The notes: generated by a model from the letters alone, not told the origin. 64,000 bases of DNA from an uncultured Bacilli bacterium (GCA_934131175.1 CAKOZD010000006.1:10149-74148); one strand, 5' to 3'. Positions 37,322-47,125 are shown, counted from the first letter of the stretch. A program made the numbers and translations.

Positions 37322-38560
37322 TTAATAATATGAAGAAAAAGTCTCACCATATCTTTTAACCTCTGTTGGACTTTCTTTAAATGCACGTTCATTAACTTCT
37401 GTACTTGAAGGTATATAAATTTCATATAAATTATCACATAATCTAAAAGCAGATGAACCAATTTCTTTAAGAGAACTATTCTCACTTATATTAACTTCAG
37501 ATAAATTACTATCTCCATAAAAAGCATGTCCTCCAATTCTTGTAACACTATCTGGAATAGTAATACTAGTAAGTGCATCACAATACTCAAAACTGTCCCC
37601 TCTAATCTCACTTAAATTCTCAGATAATCTTACACTTTTTAAAGAATAAGCATTATAGAATGTCTCTCCACCCATATAAGTTAAAGTGTCAGGTAGTTCA
37701 ATACTTTCAAGTGATATAGCATTATAAAATGCTCCACCTCCAAGGTATTCTAATTTTTTAGGCATATTTACTTCACGCAATTTTTTACAATGTTTAAAAG
37801 CTTGTCCTCTAATTTCAACAATTGTATCTGGAAGTGTTACTTTTTCTAAATAAGGCATATTAGAAAAAGTATTACCTCTTAAACTAACAACATTTTCTCC
37901 TCTATAAGTAGATGGAATCTCAGCAGTTTTATAATTAGTTAAACCAAAAGTATAAAATCTAACAGCATAACCATTCTCTGTCTTCTCATACATAACATGA
38001 GGAGTTAAAAACATAAGAATTGATATAGCACCAGCTCCAATAATCATCAGAGGTTTTGTCTTTTTTGATGTATCTTCTACCAATAATAATTTAGCTGACA
38101 TAACAATATTAGAAAACTTCTCACTAGGTCTTGCCTTTACTTCTTTCTTTAAAAATTCCATAAAATTATAGTTATTAGTTTTAAAATAAAAAATTATTAA
38201 TAATATTGCACCTATTATATATGTATAAATTGGAAAATGAAAAAATATTAAAGAAATATAAATAAATAACAAAATAGAAAATATAATATTAAAAACATTT
38301 TTCCTTTTTAATAAATTTTCTGGTATTAATCTAGTTTTTTCATCAATACCTGCTTTTTTCAATTCTAAAGATAAGAAATATTCAAGAGCGCTATCATCAG
38401 AATTATTATAAATAGGAAGAAAATCACTTGATTTAACAATTGCTTTATCGGCATTATTTAAACTAGTATCAACTTGACTACCACAATTAGTACAAAACTT
38501 AGCATCACTTTTTATAATAGAACCACATTTTAAACATTTTAACTCTGTATTATTATTCAT
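37322..38560 (-). CDS. Zinc-ribbon membrane protein with C-terminal LRR_5 domain
   Basis: About 412 residues from the ATG at 38560 (GAGGTG upstream). It begins with a zinc ribbon (CLKCGSIIKSDAKFCTNCGS), has membrane segments at about 88-130 and 168-188, and ends in about seven BspA-type LRRs (EVNMPKKLEYLGGGAFYNAI, TSITIPDSVTRIGGHAFYGD). It is the first gene of operon A, driven from the duplicated promoter module at 38569-38633, and is a paralogue of the 532-residue protein in operon B. The LRR end is probably outside the cell. Confidence 0.82.
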   Translation of the reverse strand: MNNNTELKCLKCGSIIKSDAKFCTNCGSQVDTSLNNADKAIVKSSDFLPIYNNSDDSALEYFLSLELKKAGIDEKTRLIPENLLKRKNVFNIIFSILLFIYISLIFFHFPIYTYIIGAILLIIFYFKTNNYNFMEFLKKEVKARPSEKFSNIVMSAKLLLVEDTSKKTKPLMIIGAGAISILMFLTPHVMYEKTENGYAVRFYTFGLTNYKTAEIPSTYRGENVVSLRGNTFSNMPYLEKVTLPDTIVEIRGQAFKHCKKLREVNMPKKLEYLGGGAFYNAISLESIELPDTLTYMGGETFYNAYSLKSVRLSENLSEIRGDSFEYCDALTSITIPDSVTRIGGHAFYGDSNLSEVNISENSSLKEIGSSAFRLCDNLYEIYIPSSTEVNERAFKESPTEVKRYGETFSSYY

Positions 38561-38568
38561 AAAACACA

Positions 38569-38633
38569 CCTCAACTCTACTCTAAAAAAATTATACCATA
38601 AAATAAAAAGGAGTATAACTCCTAATTATAAAT
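38569..38633 (-). repeat. Terminator-promoter module, copy 2
   Basis: Matches 34079-34143 almost base for base. Here the terminator hairpin ends the HelD gene (its TAG stop at 38622 lies within the hairpin) and the extended -10 promoter starts operon A. Confidence 0.85.
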
Positions 38634-40652
38634 AAATAACTCATGCTGACACCTAGTACAAGCAACATATAATAAATTTCTTTCATTCTTTTTATACGAA
38701 TTATTTCGATCATTATAAATAATTACTGAGTCAAACTCAAGTCCTTTAGAAACATAAGCAGGAATAATTACTAAGTCCTTCTTAAAAGCCTTACTATTTG
38801 CACCTACCAAACTACAATTTAAATCATCTTTTATTAATTTATAAATTTCTTCAGCTTCTCTATTATCTTTTGTAATAATTGCCGTACTCTTATACTCTTT
38901 TTGTAAGTAATTAATATCTTCTATTAATCTCTCCTTTAAATTAGTAACACCTTTTCTAATAACAACCGGCTTATTATTATCACGTCTAATCGCATTAACA
39001 TGACTTAAATTAAGAATCTTATTAGTGTAATCTATTATTTCAGGAGATGAACGATAAGTCTTTAAAAGTTCTAAGTACTTTGTATCCCCTCTAAATAAAT
39101 CACGTAAATCATTCAAAGACTTATAGTGATAATATGGATTAATATTTTGATTAATATCTCCAAGTATTGTAAAATCTGCTCTTCTAAATATTTTATTAAT
39201 TATAATATATTGAAGTCTATTATAGTCTTGAGCCTCATCTATTACAACTTGTCTAATACTACCCTCATATAAGAACCCTTCAAGACTACCCTTTATATAT
39301 GCCATTATAAGAGCATCTTCATAATTAATAACATCTTTATTAACCATTTTCTTAACCATAGCTTCAGGTAACTTAATACGAGAAAATTCACTCATAAAAA
39401 ACTCAATAAATATCTTTTTATAATCTTTTGAAAAATTAGCATTTTCTCTTAATAACTTCTGATATGTCTTAATCTTTTTTCTACTACCTTTATAATTATT
39501 AGAACACAACTTTTCAGCAATCTCATCTACTCTTTCAAATAAAGGTAACTTATCATATCTATCGTGAAGCATCTCATTAATATCATCCTTATATATGATA
39601 TTAATATCTCCCTCTTTAAAGTCATGAGTAAAACGACAATTATCTATATAATTAGAAATAAAAGCATCTAAGTCATCTATAATCTTATCACTTTGTTTAT
39701 ATTCAACAAGTTCAGGGTACTCTTCACTATAAGAATAATATCTAGAAACAAAATCAGTAAAGTTTTCTACATCTTTGTACTCGGTTAAAAAACTTGCTAA
39801 ATAATCTGCAAAAGTAGTTTGTAATGTATTATCTTCACCAAGAGATGGAAGTACATCTGAAATATATTCTGTAAATATATTATTAGGTGAAAAAATAAGA
39901 ATATTATTACTACTTAAACTCTTTAATCTATAAAGAAGAAAAGCAATTCTATGAAGTGCAACAGTAGTCTTACCAGAACCAGCAATTCCTTGTACAATTA
40001 AATTATTATCTTCCAAGTTTCTTATAACTTTATTTTGTTCTTGTTGAATAGTATTAACAACATTCTTCATCTTTTCATTTGAGTCGTTCGCAAGTACCTC
40101 TTGTAATACTTCATCATCTATATTTAATGAATTATCAAAAACACCAATTAATTTATCATTTTCAATTTTATATTGTCTTTTTCTCTTTAATTCGCCCTTA
40201 TATATTCCGCCCGGAGCCTCATACTCACAAGGACCAGTTTCATAGTCATAAAACAAACTACAAATCGGACTTCTCCAGTCATATAGAATATTATTAGAGC
40301 CTTTGTCTTTTAAATAAGTAAGAGACATATAAATATTAAAAATACTTCCCTCATCATCTTTAAAAACAATAGATGCAAAATAAGGCTTCTTTCTAATTGA
40401 ACACAATTTCTTAAAATAATTTTGTTTTTGCAATGCTTTTTGTTCTTCATCAGAAGTCGCACTCATAACTTGTTGCATTTCTCCTTCATCAAAACTATTA
40501 GCATTCTCCCACATCATCTTTTTAAACTCAACTAAATTCTCCTCATCATATAAGACATCTTCTCCTAAAGAATCAAGAGTTTCTCCTAAAAGTTTCTTTA
40601 CTTTTTTTAAGATTTTTTCTTCTTTTGCAAATTCAACTTCACTAATTGCCAT
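38622..40652 (-). CDS. helD: HelD-type UvrD-like helicase (RNA polymerase recycling factor)
   Basis: A 676-residue superfamily 1 protein. An N-terminal coiled coil (about 8-65) precedes ILYDWRSPICSLFYDYETGP, a HelD signature. Walker A is GIAGSGKTTVALHR; Walker B is VVIDEAQDYN; GDINQNINP and LLKTYRSSPEI are motifs III and IV, and YVACTRCQHELFIYN closes the protein. HelD enters stalled RNA polymerase and releases it from DNA. It has its own promoter and a hairpin with T-run in the leader (40687-40713), so transcription may be attenuated. Confidence 0.92.
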   Translation of the reverse strand: MAISEVEFAKEEKILKKVKKLLGETLDSLGEDVLYDEENLVEFKKMMWENANSFDEGEMQQVMSATSDEEQKALQKQNYFKKLCSIRKKPYFASIVFKDDEGSIFNIYMSLTYLKDKGSNNILYDWRSPICSLFYDYETGPCEYEAPGGIYKGELKRKRQYKIENDKLIGVFDNSLNIDDEVLQEVLANDSNEKMKNVVNTIQQEQNKVIRNLEDNNLIVQGIAGSGKTTVALHRIAFLLYRLKSLSSNNILIFSPNNIFTEYISDVLPSLGEDNTLQTTFADYLASFLTEYKDVENFTDFVSRYYSYSEEYPELVEYKQSDKIIDDLDAFISNYIDNCRFTHDFKEGDINIIYKDDINEMLHDRYDKLPLFERVDEIAEKLCSNNYKGSRKKIKTYQKLLRENANFSKDYKKIFIEFFMSEFSRIKLPEAMVKKMVNKDVINYEDALIMAYIKGSLEGFLYEGSIRQVVIDEAQDYNRLQYIIINKIFRRADFTILGDINQNINPYYHYKSLNDLRDLFRGDTKYLELLKTYRSSPEIIDYTNKILNLSHVNAIRRDNNKPVVIRKGVTNLKERLIEDINYLQKEYKSTAIITKDNREAEEIYKLIKDDLNCSLVGANSKAFKKDLVIIPAYVSKGLEFDSVIIYNDRNNSYKKNERNLLYVACTRCQHELFIYN

Positions 40653-40686
40653 AATAATTCCCTCCTTTATAAAAGAAAACTAAACA

Positions 40687-40713
40687 CAAAAAACTACAAT
40701 AATTCCATGTAGT
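40687..40713 (-). terminator. Terminator-like hairpin in the helD leader (possible attenuator)
   Basis: ACTACA (minus, 40713-40708) pairs with TGTAGT (40698-40693) and is followed by TTTTTT. It lies between the promoter and the helD ribosome site, so transcription must pass it. Confidence 0.5.
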
Positions 40714-40752
40714 GATTAACCAATTATTATATTTTTTTAAAACGTCAAATAA

Positions 40753-40781
40753 AATATAGCATATTTTTAAATCATTAACAA
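40753..40781 (-). promoter_or_regulatory. Promoter of helD
   Basis: TTGTTA (40781-40776) and TATATT (40758-40753), 17-nt spacer, with an extended TGC before the -10. Confidence 0.55.
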
Positions 40782-40809
40782 TAAAATTTGACACAATATT
40801 ACAAAAGAA

Positions 40810-40848
40810 AAAGACTGACTTATAAAACATAAGTACAGTCTGTCTTAT
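40810..40848 (-). terminator. Terminator of the phosphohexomutase gene
   Basis: Minus-strand AGACTGTACTTAT pairs with ATAAGTCAGTCT (one mismatch) and is followed by TTTTCTTTT. Confidence 0.7.
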
Positions 40849-42225
40849 CTATTCTTTATTTAATTCATTAATTAAATTAACAAATTCATTTTGTAATTCA
40901 TTAAGTCTTTCCTCAGTTGCTGCCTCAAACCTAGCAGTAATATTTGGTCCAGTATTACTTGCTCTAACAAGAGCCCATCCATCATCAAATAATACTTTAA
41001 CTCCATCAATATCTAAATATTTATATCCTTTAGAAATAACATAGTCTTTAACTTTATCAATTACTCCAAACTTAATAGTATCTGGACTCTTAAATTTAAT
41101 TTCTTCAGTTGAATAATAATCATTTACTCCAGCAAGTAATTGATTTATATCTTTGTTTGTATAAGAAAGAATTTCAAGTAATCTAATACCAGCATATAAT
41201 CCACTATCAAATCCAGGCCATCTATCTCTAAAGTAAACATGTCCAGATAATTCACCACCGAATGGTAAATCCATATCTCTAACAGCTGCTTTTGTATAAG
41301 AGTTTCCTGTACGATAAGTAATACACTTTCCACCTAATTTTTCAACTTCATCTGAAAAACTCTTAGAACATTTTACATCACATAAAAACTCTTTTTTACT
41401 AACTTTATTAATAATATCTCTAACTATTAAAATCATATAAATATCAGTTGGAATAAATTGTCCATTATGAGTAACTACACCAAGGCGGTCTCCATCTCCA
41501 TCAAAACTAACACCAACATCTGCTCCAACTTCTTTTACTTTTTCCTTTAATTGGGCTAGATTATCCTCAACACAAGGATCTGGGTGGTGATTAGGGAATG
41601 TTCCATCACTCTCATCATTAATATAGACAATATCCATTGGGAATAAATCATATATCTTTTTAACAATAATTGCCGTAGTACCATTACCAGGATCAACAAC
41701 TACTTTTATACGTCTCTTTCCAAAATTAATGTTATTCTTAAATAATTCAATATAGTCATTTGTAATATCATAATTACTTACATGGCCTTCTCCACTTGAA
41801 AACTCTCCTTTTAAAATAAACTCTAAAAAGTCTTGAATTTCTTGTCCCTTACAGTTTCCTGCCTCATCAAAAGCAAACTTAAATCCATTGTCATCCTTTG
41901 GATTATGTGAAGCAGTAACCATAACACCACTAAATACTTTCAATTTTATACATGCATAATAATACATTGGAGTAGTACAAAGACCTAAACTAATAACATC
42001 AATTCCAGTCTCAGTAATACCTTTAATTAAAGCCTCATATAAAACAGGACTACTAAGCCTATTATCATGTCCTACAACACAATTAGTCTTACCAATACTC
42101 TTGATATGACTACCAAAACCTAGTCCTATAGTATAAGCAGTATCTTCATCAATCTCACTAGGATATATTCCTCTAATATCATATCCTCTAAAAATATTTT
42201 TACAAATATCACTCTTGTATTTCAT
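40849..42225 (-). CDS. Phosphomannomutase/phosphoglucomutase
   Basis: A 458-residue alpha-D-phosphohexomutase. The phosphoserine loop is VMVTASHNPKDDNGFK, the metal-binding loop VSFDGDGDRLGVV, the sugar-binding motif FGGELSGHVYF and the phosphate-binding C-terminal region VRASNTGPNITARFEA. It interconverts hexose 1- and 6-phosphates in the cytoplasm and supplies precursors for the cell-surface polysaccharides made by loci such as the one at the left edge. Monocistronic with its own terminator. Confidence 0.93.
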   Translation of the reverse strand: MKYKSDICKNIFRGYDIRGIYPSEIDEDTAYTIGLGFGSHIKSIGKTNCVVGHDNRLSSPVLYEALIKGITETGIDVISLGLCTTPMYYYACIKLKVFSGVMVTASHNPKDDNGFKFAFDEAGNCKGQEIQDFLEFILKGEFSSGEGHVSNYDITNDYIELFKNNINFGKRRIKVVVDPGNGTTAIIVKKIYDLFPMDIVYINDESDGTFPNHHPDPCVEDNLAQLKEKVKEVGADVGVSFDGDGDRLGVVTHNGQFIPTDIYMILIVRDIINKVSKKEFLCDVKCSKSFSDEVEKLGGKCITYRTGNSYTKAAVRDMDLPFGGELSGHVYFRDRWPGFDSGLYAGIRLLEILSYTNKDINQLLAGVNDYYSTEEIKFKSPDTIKFGVIDKVKDYVISKGYKYLDIDGVKVLFDDGWALVRASNTGPNITARFEAATEERLNELQNEFVNLINELNKE

Positions 42226-42401
42226 AAATCCTCCTCTTCTACAACTAAAGTGCCATTATTTATACAATATTTATAATAAGCAATAATAAATATAAAATTC
42301 TATTCTACATATTATTGCTACTAATATTACTATAACCAATAAATATAAAAATTCCAAGTCTTAATAATAAATATATTACTAAATTTATAAATAAAATTAT
42401 T

Positions 42402-42791
42402 TTAATTATTAATAGTAACCGTATCTATTTGTCTAAGTATTCCTTCATCACTACAATATAAATATTTTGAATTATTATCTCCATTAAATATAAAACATCC
42501 ATCTTTATCTGTAGAGTCATACTTTAAATTATATTCTTTATAAGCTTTAATAACATCTTCCTTTTTAGAAAAACTTTTTATTACATCTCCTTCATTTACA
42601 GGAAGTGAAATATTTTCATTAGAATTATCTATACTGTCATTATCACCACTATTATCTTTATTATCAACTTTATCAGTAGTATTATCATCTACTTTATTTG
42701 ATGTATCAGCATTAAAATATGAATAAACTCCAAATGATATTAAAATAAGAGAAATTAAAACAATAATTATAACTAATATTTTTTTCTTCAT
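42402..42791 (-). CDS. Small membrane-anchored or secreted protein of unknown function
   Basis: A 129-residue protein with an N-terminal hydrophobic helix (residues 5-25, ILVIIIVLISLILISFGVYS), a low-complexity Asp/Asn linker and a small domain of about 60 residues (FSKKEDVIKAYKEYNLKYDS, then a GDNNSKYLYCSDEG strand pair). It has no lipobox. It follows the pseudopilin gene by 28 nt and may be cotranscribed with it, pointing to an accessory role at the cell surface. Confidence 0.7.
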   Translation of the reverse strand: MKKKILVIIIVLISLILISFGVYSYFNADTSNKVDDNTTDKVDNKDNSGDNDSIDNSNENISLPVNEGDVIKSFSKKEDVIKAYKEYNLKYDSTDKDGCFIFNGDNNSKYLYCSDEGILRQIDTVTINN

Positions 42792-42819
42792 AAACTAATA
42801 AGTATTTCTCCTTTCATTT

Positions 42820-44670
42820 TTAACTATAAGTAACATCAACATATAATATTCCACTCTGACCAGTTCCATCATCATATCTATAAGTATAATAAATTTTACC
42901 ATTATTAATTCTTTCTGTACAATCATTAGTCCAGTTACACAAAAGTGTATTAGTACTTGAATTAAATATATATTTATAGAATTTTCCAGTTTGAGAAGCG
43001 TATTTATATGTACTAACATTAAACTTAGCAGTACCTGACCACTTTAGACTACATCTTCTATCACTTGCAGAGTAAATTTCATTATTATCACATGAATAAG
43101 TTACATTACCTTCAGTACTTTCTATATGTGGAGTACATCCCCTTGTATTACATAAAACACTCTGAGATTCACTAAGACCAGTTGAACCAGGACATTTAAC
43201 GCTACTGTCTAGTGTTGACTGATATGAACAAGTTCTTACTTGCTTTTGTGAGCCACCTGCACATTCTCTAGAACAACTTCCAGAATTTTTCCATTCTGTA
43301 CAAACTGCCTTCTTTTGACTACAACAATCAGGATTTTGACAGCTATAATCACGTGTTGTTGTACCACAAGAATTATTTAAATATTTATCTTTTTTACCTA
43401 TTTCTTGCTTTATCTTAGCAATACCACAAACACCACAACTTTGGCCACTAGAATTAGTCCAATTACCAATATTTACTGTAGTTGTACATGACTTATATAC
43501 CTTATAAGTATATGCCTTAGAATTATTACCTTTTACCTCATTTAAAGCCTCATCTCTTGCTTTAATATAAATATTATGAGTACTACCATCATAACTTGCT
43601 TTTGGAATATCAACAGAGATTAAATCAGAATAATTCTTCCATCCACTACTACAAGTTCCTACAGTATCAAATTTATCAAAAGTAATACAAACACTCATTT
43701 TATTTTTATCTTTTGTAGTCTCATCAACAAGACCTAATTTAACATCAACACTTGTTGTATTATAATCACTACTCTTAGAATAAATAACTTTAGTATCTGT
43801 AATCTTAGGAGGTGTATTATCAAGACTATACGTTCCTGCTAAAACAATATCAGTATTATTATCTCCAGTCCATCTTTTACCATATAAATCATATAAATCA
43901 TTAGATTTAACAAATAAATATAAAACACCAGTTGCATCACTAGGAGAAGTAATTGGAGATGATTTAGAATTATAATAACCAGTACTCAAAATTGCATTCT
44001 TTTGACTATCAACTGAATCATATTTAATAGATGCCTTATTCCAATCATCAGACGAAATACTACTAGGATCATTAGAATAACTCCAAGCATAATATAAATT
44101 ACCAGAAACAGAATTTATTCCAGTATTACTTTTAACATTAATTCTAATAGAAATAGACTTTTTAGAATCATAAAACTTATCAATAGAAATAACCATATCA
44201 TTAGAAAAATCAACAAAACAATCATCCCTATTCATTGTATATGGATTATTATTAGATGAATCTCTCTTAGGATAAACTAATGAAATTGCATTCTCTCCAT
44301 TATTAGTACACCCCATATACGCATAATACTTATACTTATTATCTGCTTTAGTAACCATTACAAAAGTATTAGAAGTATTACAAGAAATATTATCAATATT
44401 AATATCTTTAATTAAATTTTTTCCTAGTAAGTCTCTATAACTTATATAAGCACAACCTGCTTCTTTATTACCAAATATATCTTTACTATAAGAATCATTG
44501 TATAACTTAGCAGCATCTAATAGAGCCTGATGATATGAATCATATTTTTTATTTGTATTAGACTCAATTACATTTCTTACAATAGGTAAACTAAGAAGAG
44601 TAATAATACCAAGTATCGCAATAACTACAAGTAACTCAACTAAAGTAAACCCCTTTTTTTTCTTTTTCAT
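42820..44670 (-). CDS. Large pseudopilin-like protein with Cys-rich thrombospondin-1-like region
   Basis: A 616-residue protein with a canonical type IV prepilin leader: KKKKKGFTLVELLVVIAILG, cleaved after the Gly before Phe, and Glu5 of the mature protein present. The ectodomain is very large for a pilin. It includes Ig-like beta-rich parts (about 160-390) and a cysteine-rich stretch at about 400-515 in which WKNSGSCSRECAGGSQKQV and VRTC then CPGS and CNTRGC follow the pattern of a thrombospondin type 1 repeat. It would be matured by the prepilin peptidase at 49244-50011 and may be a tip adhesin of a type IV pilus or competence-like fibre. Confidence 0.85.
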   Translation of the reverse strand: MKKKKKGFTLVELLVVIAILGIITLLSLPIVRNVIESNTNKKYDSYHQALLDAAKLYNDSYSKDIFGNKEAGCAYISYRDLLGKNLIKDINIDNISCNTSNTFVMVTKADNKYKYYAYMGCTNNGENAISLVYPKRDSSNNNPYTMNRDDCFVDFSNDMVISIDKFYDSKKSISIRINVKSNTGINSVSGNLYYAWSYSNDPSSISSDDWNKASIKYDSVDSQKNAILSTGYYNSKSSPITSPSDATGVLYLFVKSNDLYDLYGKRWTGDNNTDIVLAGTYSLDNTPPKITDTKVIYSKSSDYNTTSVDVKLGLVDETTKDKNKMSVCITFDKFDTVGTCSSGWKNYSDLISVDIPKASYDGSTHNIYIKARDEALNEVKGNNSKAYTYKVYKSCTTTVNIGNWTNSSGQSCGVCGIAKIKQEIGKKDKYLNNSCGTTTRDYSCQNPDCCSQKKAVCTEWKNSGSCSRECAGGSQKQVRTCSYQSTLDSSVKCPGSTGLSESQSVLCNTRGCTPHIESTEGNVTYSCDNNEIYSASDRRCSLKWSGTAKFNVSTYKYASQTGKFYKYIFNSSTNTLLCNWTNDCTERINNGKIYYTYRYDDGTGQSGILYVDVTYS

Positions 44671-44708
44671 ATCATCAAACCTTTCTATATATAATTCAAT
44701 ACTTATAA

Positions 44709-45419
44709 TTAGTCATTATTCTTTTTATTCTTACTTCTAGAATTAATATACTCTCTAATCTTAGAAATATTATAATTATACTCTGGAATATCTGGGAATG
44801 CTTTAAATAATCTATTATGGAAAAATCTATATTTCTTAAGAGATTTTTTTACTTCTTCTCTAATCTGTTTAGTTGAATCTTTATCAGTAAATTTTGAAGT
44901 ATCAGCCTTTAATTTACAAATTGTAAATGTTGATATTAAGAAATCATTAAACATAATTATAAATAAAATAATTCCTATAATAATTAACAAATGATGATTA
45001 AAACTACTTAATATTTTAAATATAATAGGATTAGTAACTTTAACTATAATTAAACTACCAAGTCCAAATAAAACCCCTGTTTCTAAACATATTCTTCCAT
45101 TTAAATTAAACTTTTTATGTGAATAATCCCACCATCTAAGCCTAAATATCTTTTCCATTATAAGACTAGTTAAATATTCAAGTAAGCAGCAAAAGAAACA
45201 CCCCATTATAAATAAAGCAACTAAATCATTTTGATACTTATCCAAATAATAAGTAATTATTAAAGAACCAAATCCAAATATAGGTAAATATGGTCCTATA
45301 AAGTATCCTCTACTAAAATTAAGTTTCCCAGTTTCAAAAAAGATTCCCATAACTTCACATAAATATCCAATAATTGAATATATAAAAAATACTAAAAAAA
45401 CATAAATCACTTTATACAT
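44709..45419 (-). CDS. Putative ABC-transporter-type membrane protein (PF06541/CmpB-like)
   Basis: A 236-residue membrane protein with about six hydrophobic segments. The opening FFIYSIIGYLCEVMG and the motifs SRGYFIGPYLPIFGFGS and WDYSHKKFNLNGRICLETG match the PF06541 putative ABC-transporter type IV family; no ATPase gene is nearby. The C-terminal 60 residues are a charged helical tail. Function is unknown beyond the family name. Confidence 0.85.
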   Translation of the reverse strand: MYKVIYVFLVFFIYSIIGYLCEVMGIFFETGKLNFSRGYFIGPYLPIFGFGSLIITYYLDKYQNDLVALFIMGCFFCCLLEYLTSLIMEKIFRLRWWDYSHKKFNLNGRICLETGVLFGLGSLIIVKVTNPIIFKILSSFNHHLLIIIGIILFIIMFNDFLISTFTICKLKADTSKFTDKDSTKQIREEVKKSLKKYRFFHNRLFKAFPDIPEYNYNISKIREYINSRSKNKKNND

Positions 45420-45473
45420 ATTCTCACAACCTTATATTAATTATATTAAATATTTATAAAATTGTAAAAGAAA

Positions 45474-45497
45474 AAAAGTAGATAACCTACTTTTTTC
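45474..45497 (-). terminator. Terminator of the pyrophosphatase gene
   Basis: AAAAAGTAG and CTACTTTTT stem on the minus strand around GTTAT with T-run, 12 nt after the stop. Confidence 0.7.
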
Positions 45498-45508
45498 TAA
45501 TATTAATA

Positions 45509-47125
45509 TTAATTTTCAAGTACTTCCATAATTAGAGGAACTACATTACGTTTACGTGAAACACATCCATCTATAAATGTACCTTCACTCATATCTTTTT
45601 GATATGCAACATCCATTATACCTTTTCCTTTAGTACTAAATATTACATAACTACCATTTTTAATAATATCTGTAACATATAAAGCAACTAATGCATAGTT
45701 ATTAGATTCTGCTACTTCATCAAGTACATGAATGTATCCATCCAATTCTTTTTCAATATCATCAAAGTTCATTGTAAAGAATTGGCCTATTGCAAAATTC
45801 TTATCATTTACATTAAATAATTTATAATCATTATATAATACATCTTCTTTACTCATACCATCAAGTGAAGTACCACTCTTTAATAATTCCATACCATAAT
45901 CATGGTAATCAACTTCTGCAATTCTTGCAAGTTCAGTAACTGCTTTTTCATCAATTGCTGTTGCTGTTGGACTCTTAAGGATTAATGTATCTGATAAAAT
46001 ACCAGATAATAATGCTCCTGCAATCTCTTTTGGAATTTCAACATTGCTTTCTTTATACATTGTATAAATTATTGTACAAGTAGAACCTACTGCCATATTT
46101 CTAAAGTTAATTGGGTAACCTGTAGTTATACTTCCTAAATTATGATGATCAAAGATTTCTAAAATATTTGCTTCATCTAATCCTTCAACACTTTGTAGTT
46201 TTTCATTATGGTCAACTAGCATAACATTCTTTGGATGCTTTTCACTTAAATCAGTAATTTTAAGTAATCCAAGACACTTATTATTCTTATCTACTACAGG
46301 ATAATTAGTATGTTTCAACTTATTATTGATATCTACTATATCACTAATAAAATCAGTATCAACAAACTTAGTTGGATTATAAACTTTAATCATAGTCTTA
46401 ATGTAATTAGCAAGTGCTACAAGTCTAGAAACTCTATAAGTATCATATGGAGTTCTAATAATACTAACACCGTTCTTACGAGCGATTTCTACATGTTCTT
46501 CTTTAATATAACAATCATTAGTTAAAATAATTAACTTAACTGAAGAATTAACAGCATACTCTAATACACTATGTCTATCTCCTACTATTAATATATCGTT
46601 AGGAGTAAGTTTAACATTAGAAATAAATGTTGTACTACGATATGCAGCAACTAATATTTTACCAACAATCTCCTTAGTACATCTAAGTATTTCTTCACCC
46701 TTTAGTACATGTAATAAATTATCATATGAAGTATATAAATCTTCAACATTCTCATTAATAATAACATGAGATAAATCTTTTAAAGTAACAAGCCCTAAAA
46801 AAGTATTGTCACTCTTAACAACAGGAATACCAGTAAGTTCTGCTTTAAGCATTGCTTGATATCCATCATAAATACTTTCTGTATCTTTAATAAAATACTT
46901 TTTATGATAATTTACATCTTTTAATTGAAGTTTAACATCATTTAAATATTTAGGTTCTTTTAAACCAAAATACTTTAGTGCAAAACTTGACTCTTTATTA
47001 ATATTTCCAAGTACTCTAGGTTCTGTATTATCTCCTAATTTATTTTTTAGATATGAAAGCCCAATAGCTGCCATAACTGAATCAGAATCTGGTTTCTTAT
47101 GACCAAATATAAATGTTTTTCTCAT
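45509..47125 (-). CDS. ppaC: Manganese-dependent inorganic pyrophosphatase with CBS and DRTGG domains
   Basis: About 538 residues from the ATG at 47125 (GAGAGG just upstream); an upstream in-frame ATG at 47158 is less likely. The DHH-type catalytic core is split around a regulatory insert: FGHKKPDSDSVMAAI near the start and EIFDHHNLGSITTGY, then AGALLSGILSDTLIL. The insert holds a CBS pair and a DRTGG domain. Family II PPases of this layout hydrolyse PPi and are regulated by adenine nucleotides through the CBS domains. It is cytoplasmic and monocistronic. Confidence 0.92.
   Translation of the reverse strand: MRKTFIFGHKKPDSDSVMAAIGLSYLKNKLGDNTEPRVLGNINKESSFALKYFGLKEPKYLNDVKLQLKDVNYHKKYFIKDTESIYDGYQAMLKAELTGIPVVKSDNTFLGLVTLKDLSHVIINENVEDLYTSYDNLLHVLKGEEILRCTKEIVGKILVAAYRSTTFISNVKLTPNDILIVGDRHSVLEYAVNSSVKLIILTNDCYIKEEHVEIARKNGVSIIRTPYDTYRVSRLVALANYIKTMIKVYNPTKFVDTDFISDIVDINNKLKHTNYPVVDKNNKCLGLLKITDLSEKHPKNVMLVDHNEKLQSVEGLDEANILEIFDHHNLGSITTGYPINFRNMAVGSTCTIIYTMYKESNVEIPKEIAGALLSGILSDTLILKSPTATAIDEKAVTELARIAEVDYHDYGMELLKSGTSLDGMSKEDVLYNDYKLFNVNDKNFAIGQFFTMNFDDIEKELDGYIHVLDEVAESNNYALVALYVTDIIKNGSYVIFSTKGKGIMDVAYQKDMSEGTFIDGCVSRKRNVVPLIMEVLEN

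Noticed and set aside
40642..40830. Minus-strand open frame of 62 codons across the helD leader
   Set aside because: It overlaps the helD start, promoter and leader hairpin, has no ribosome site and a composition typical of translated A/T-rich noncoding DNA.
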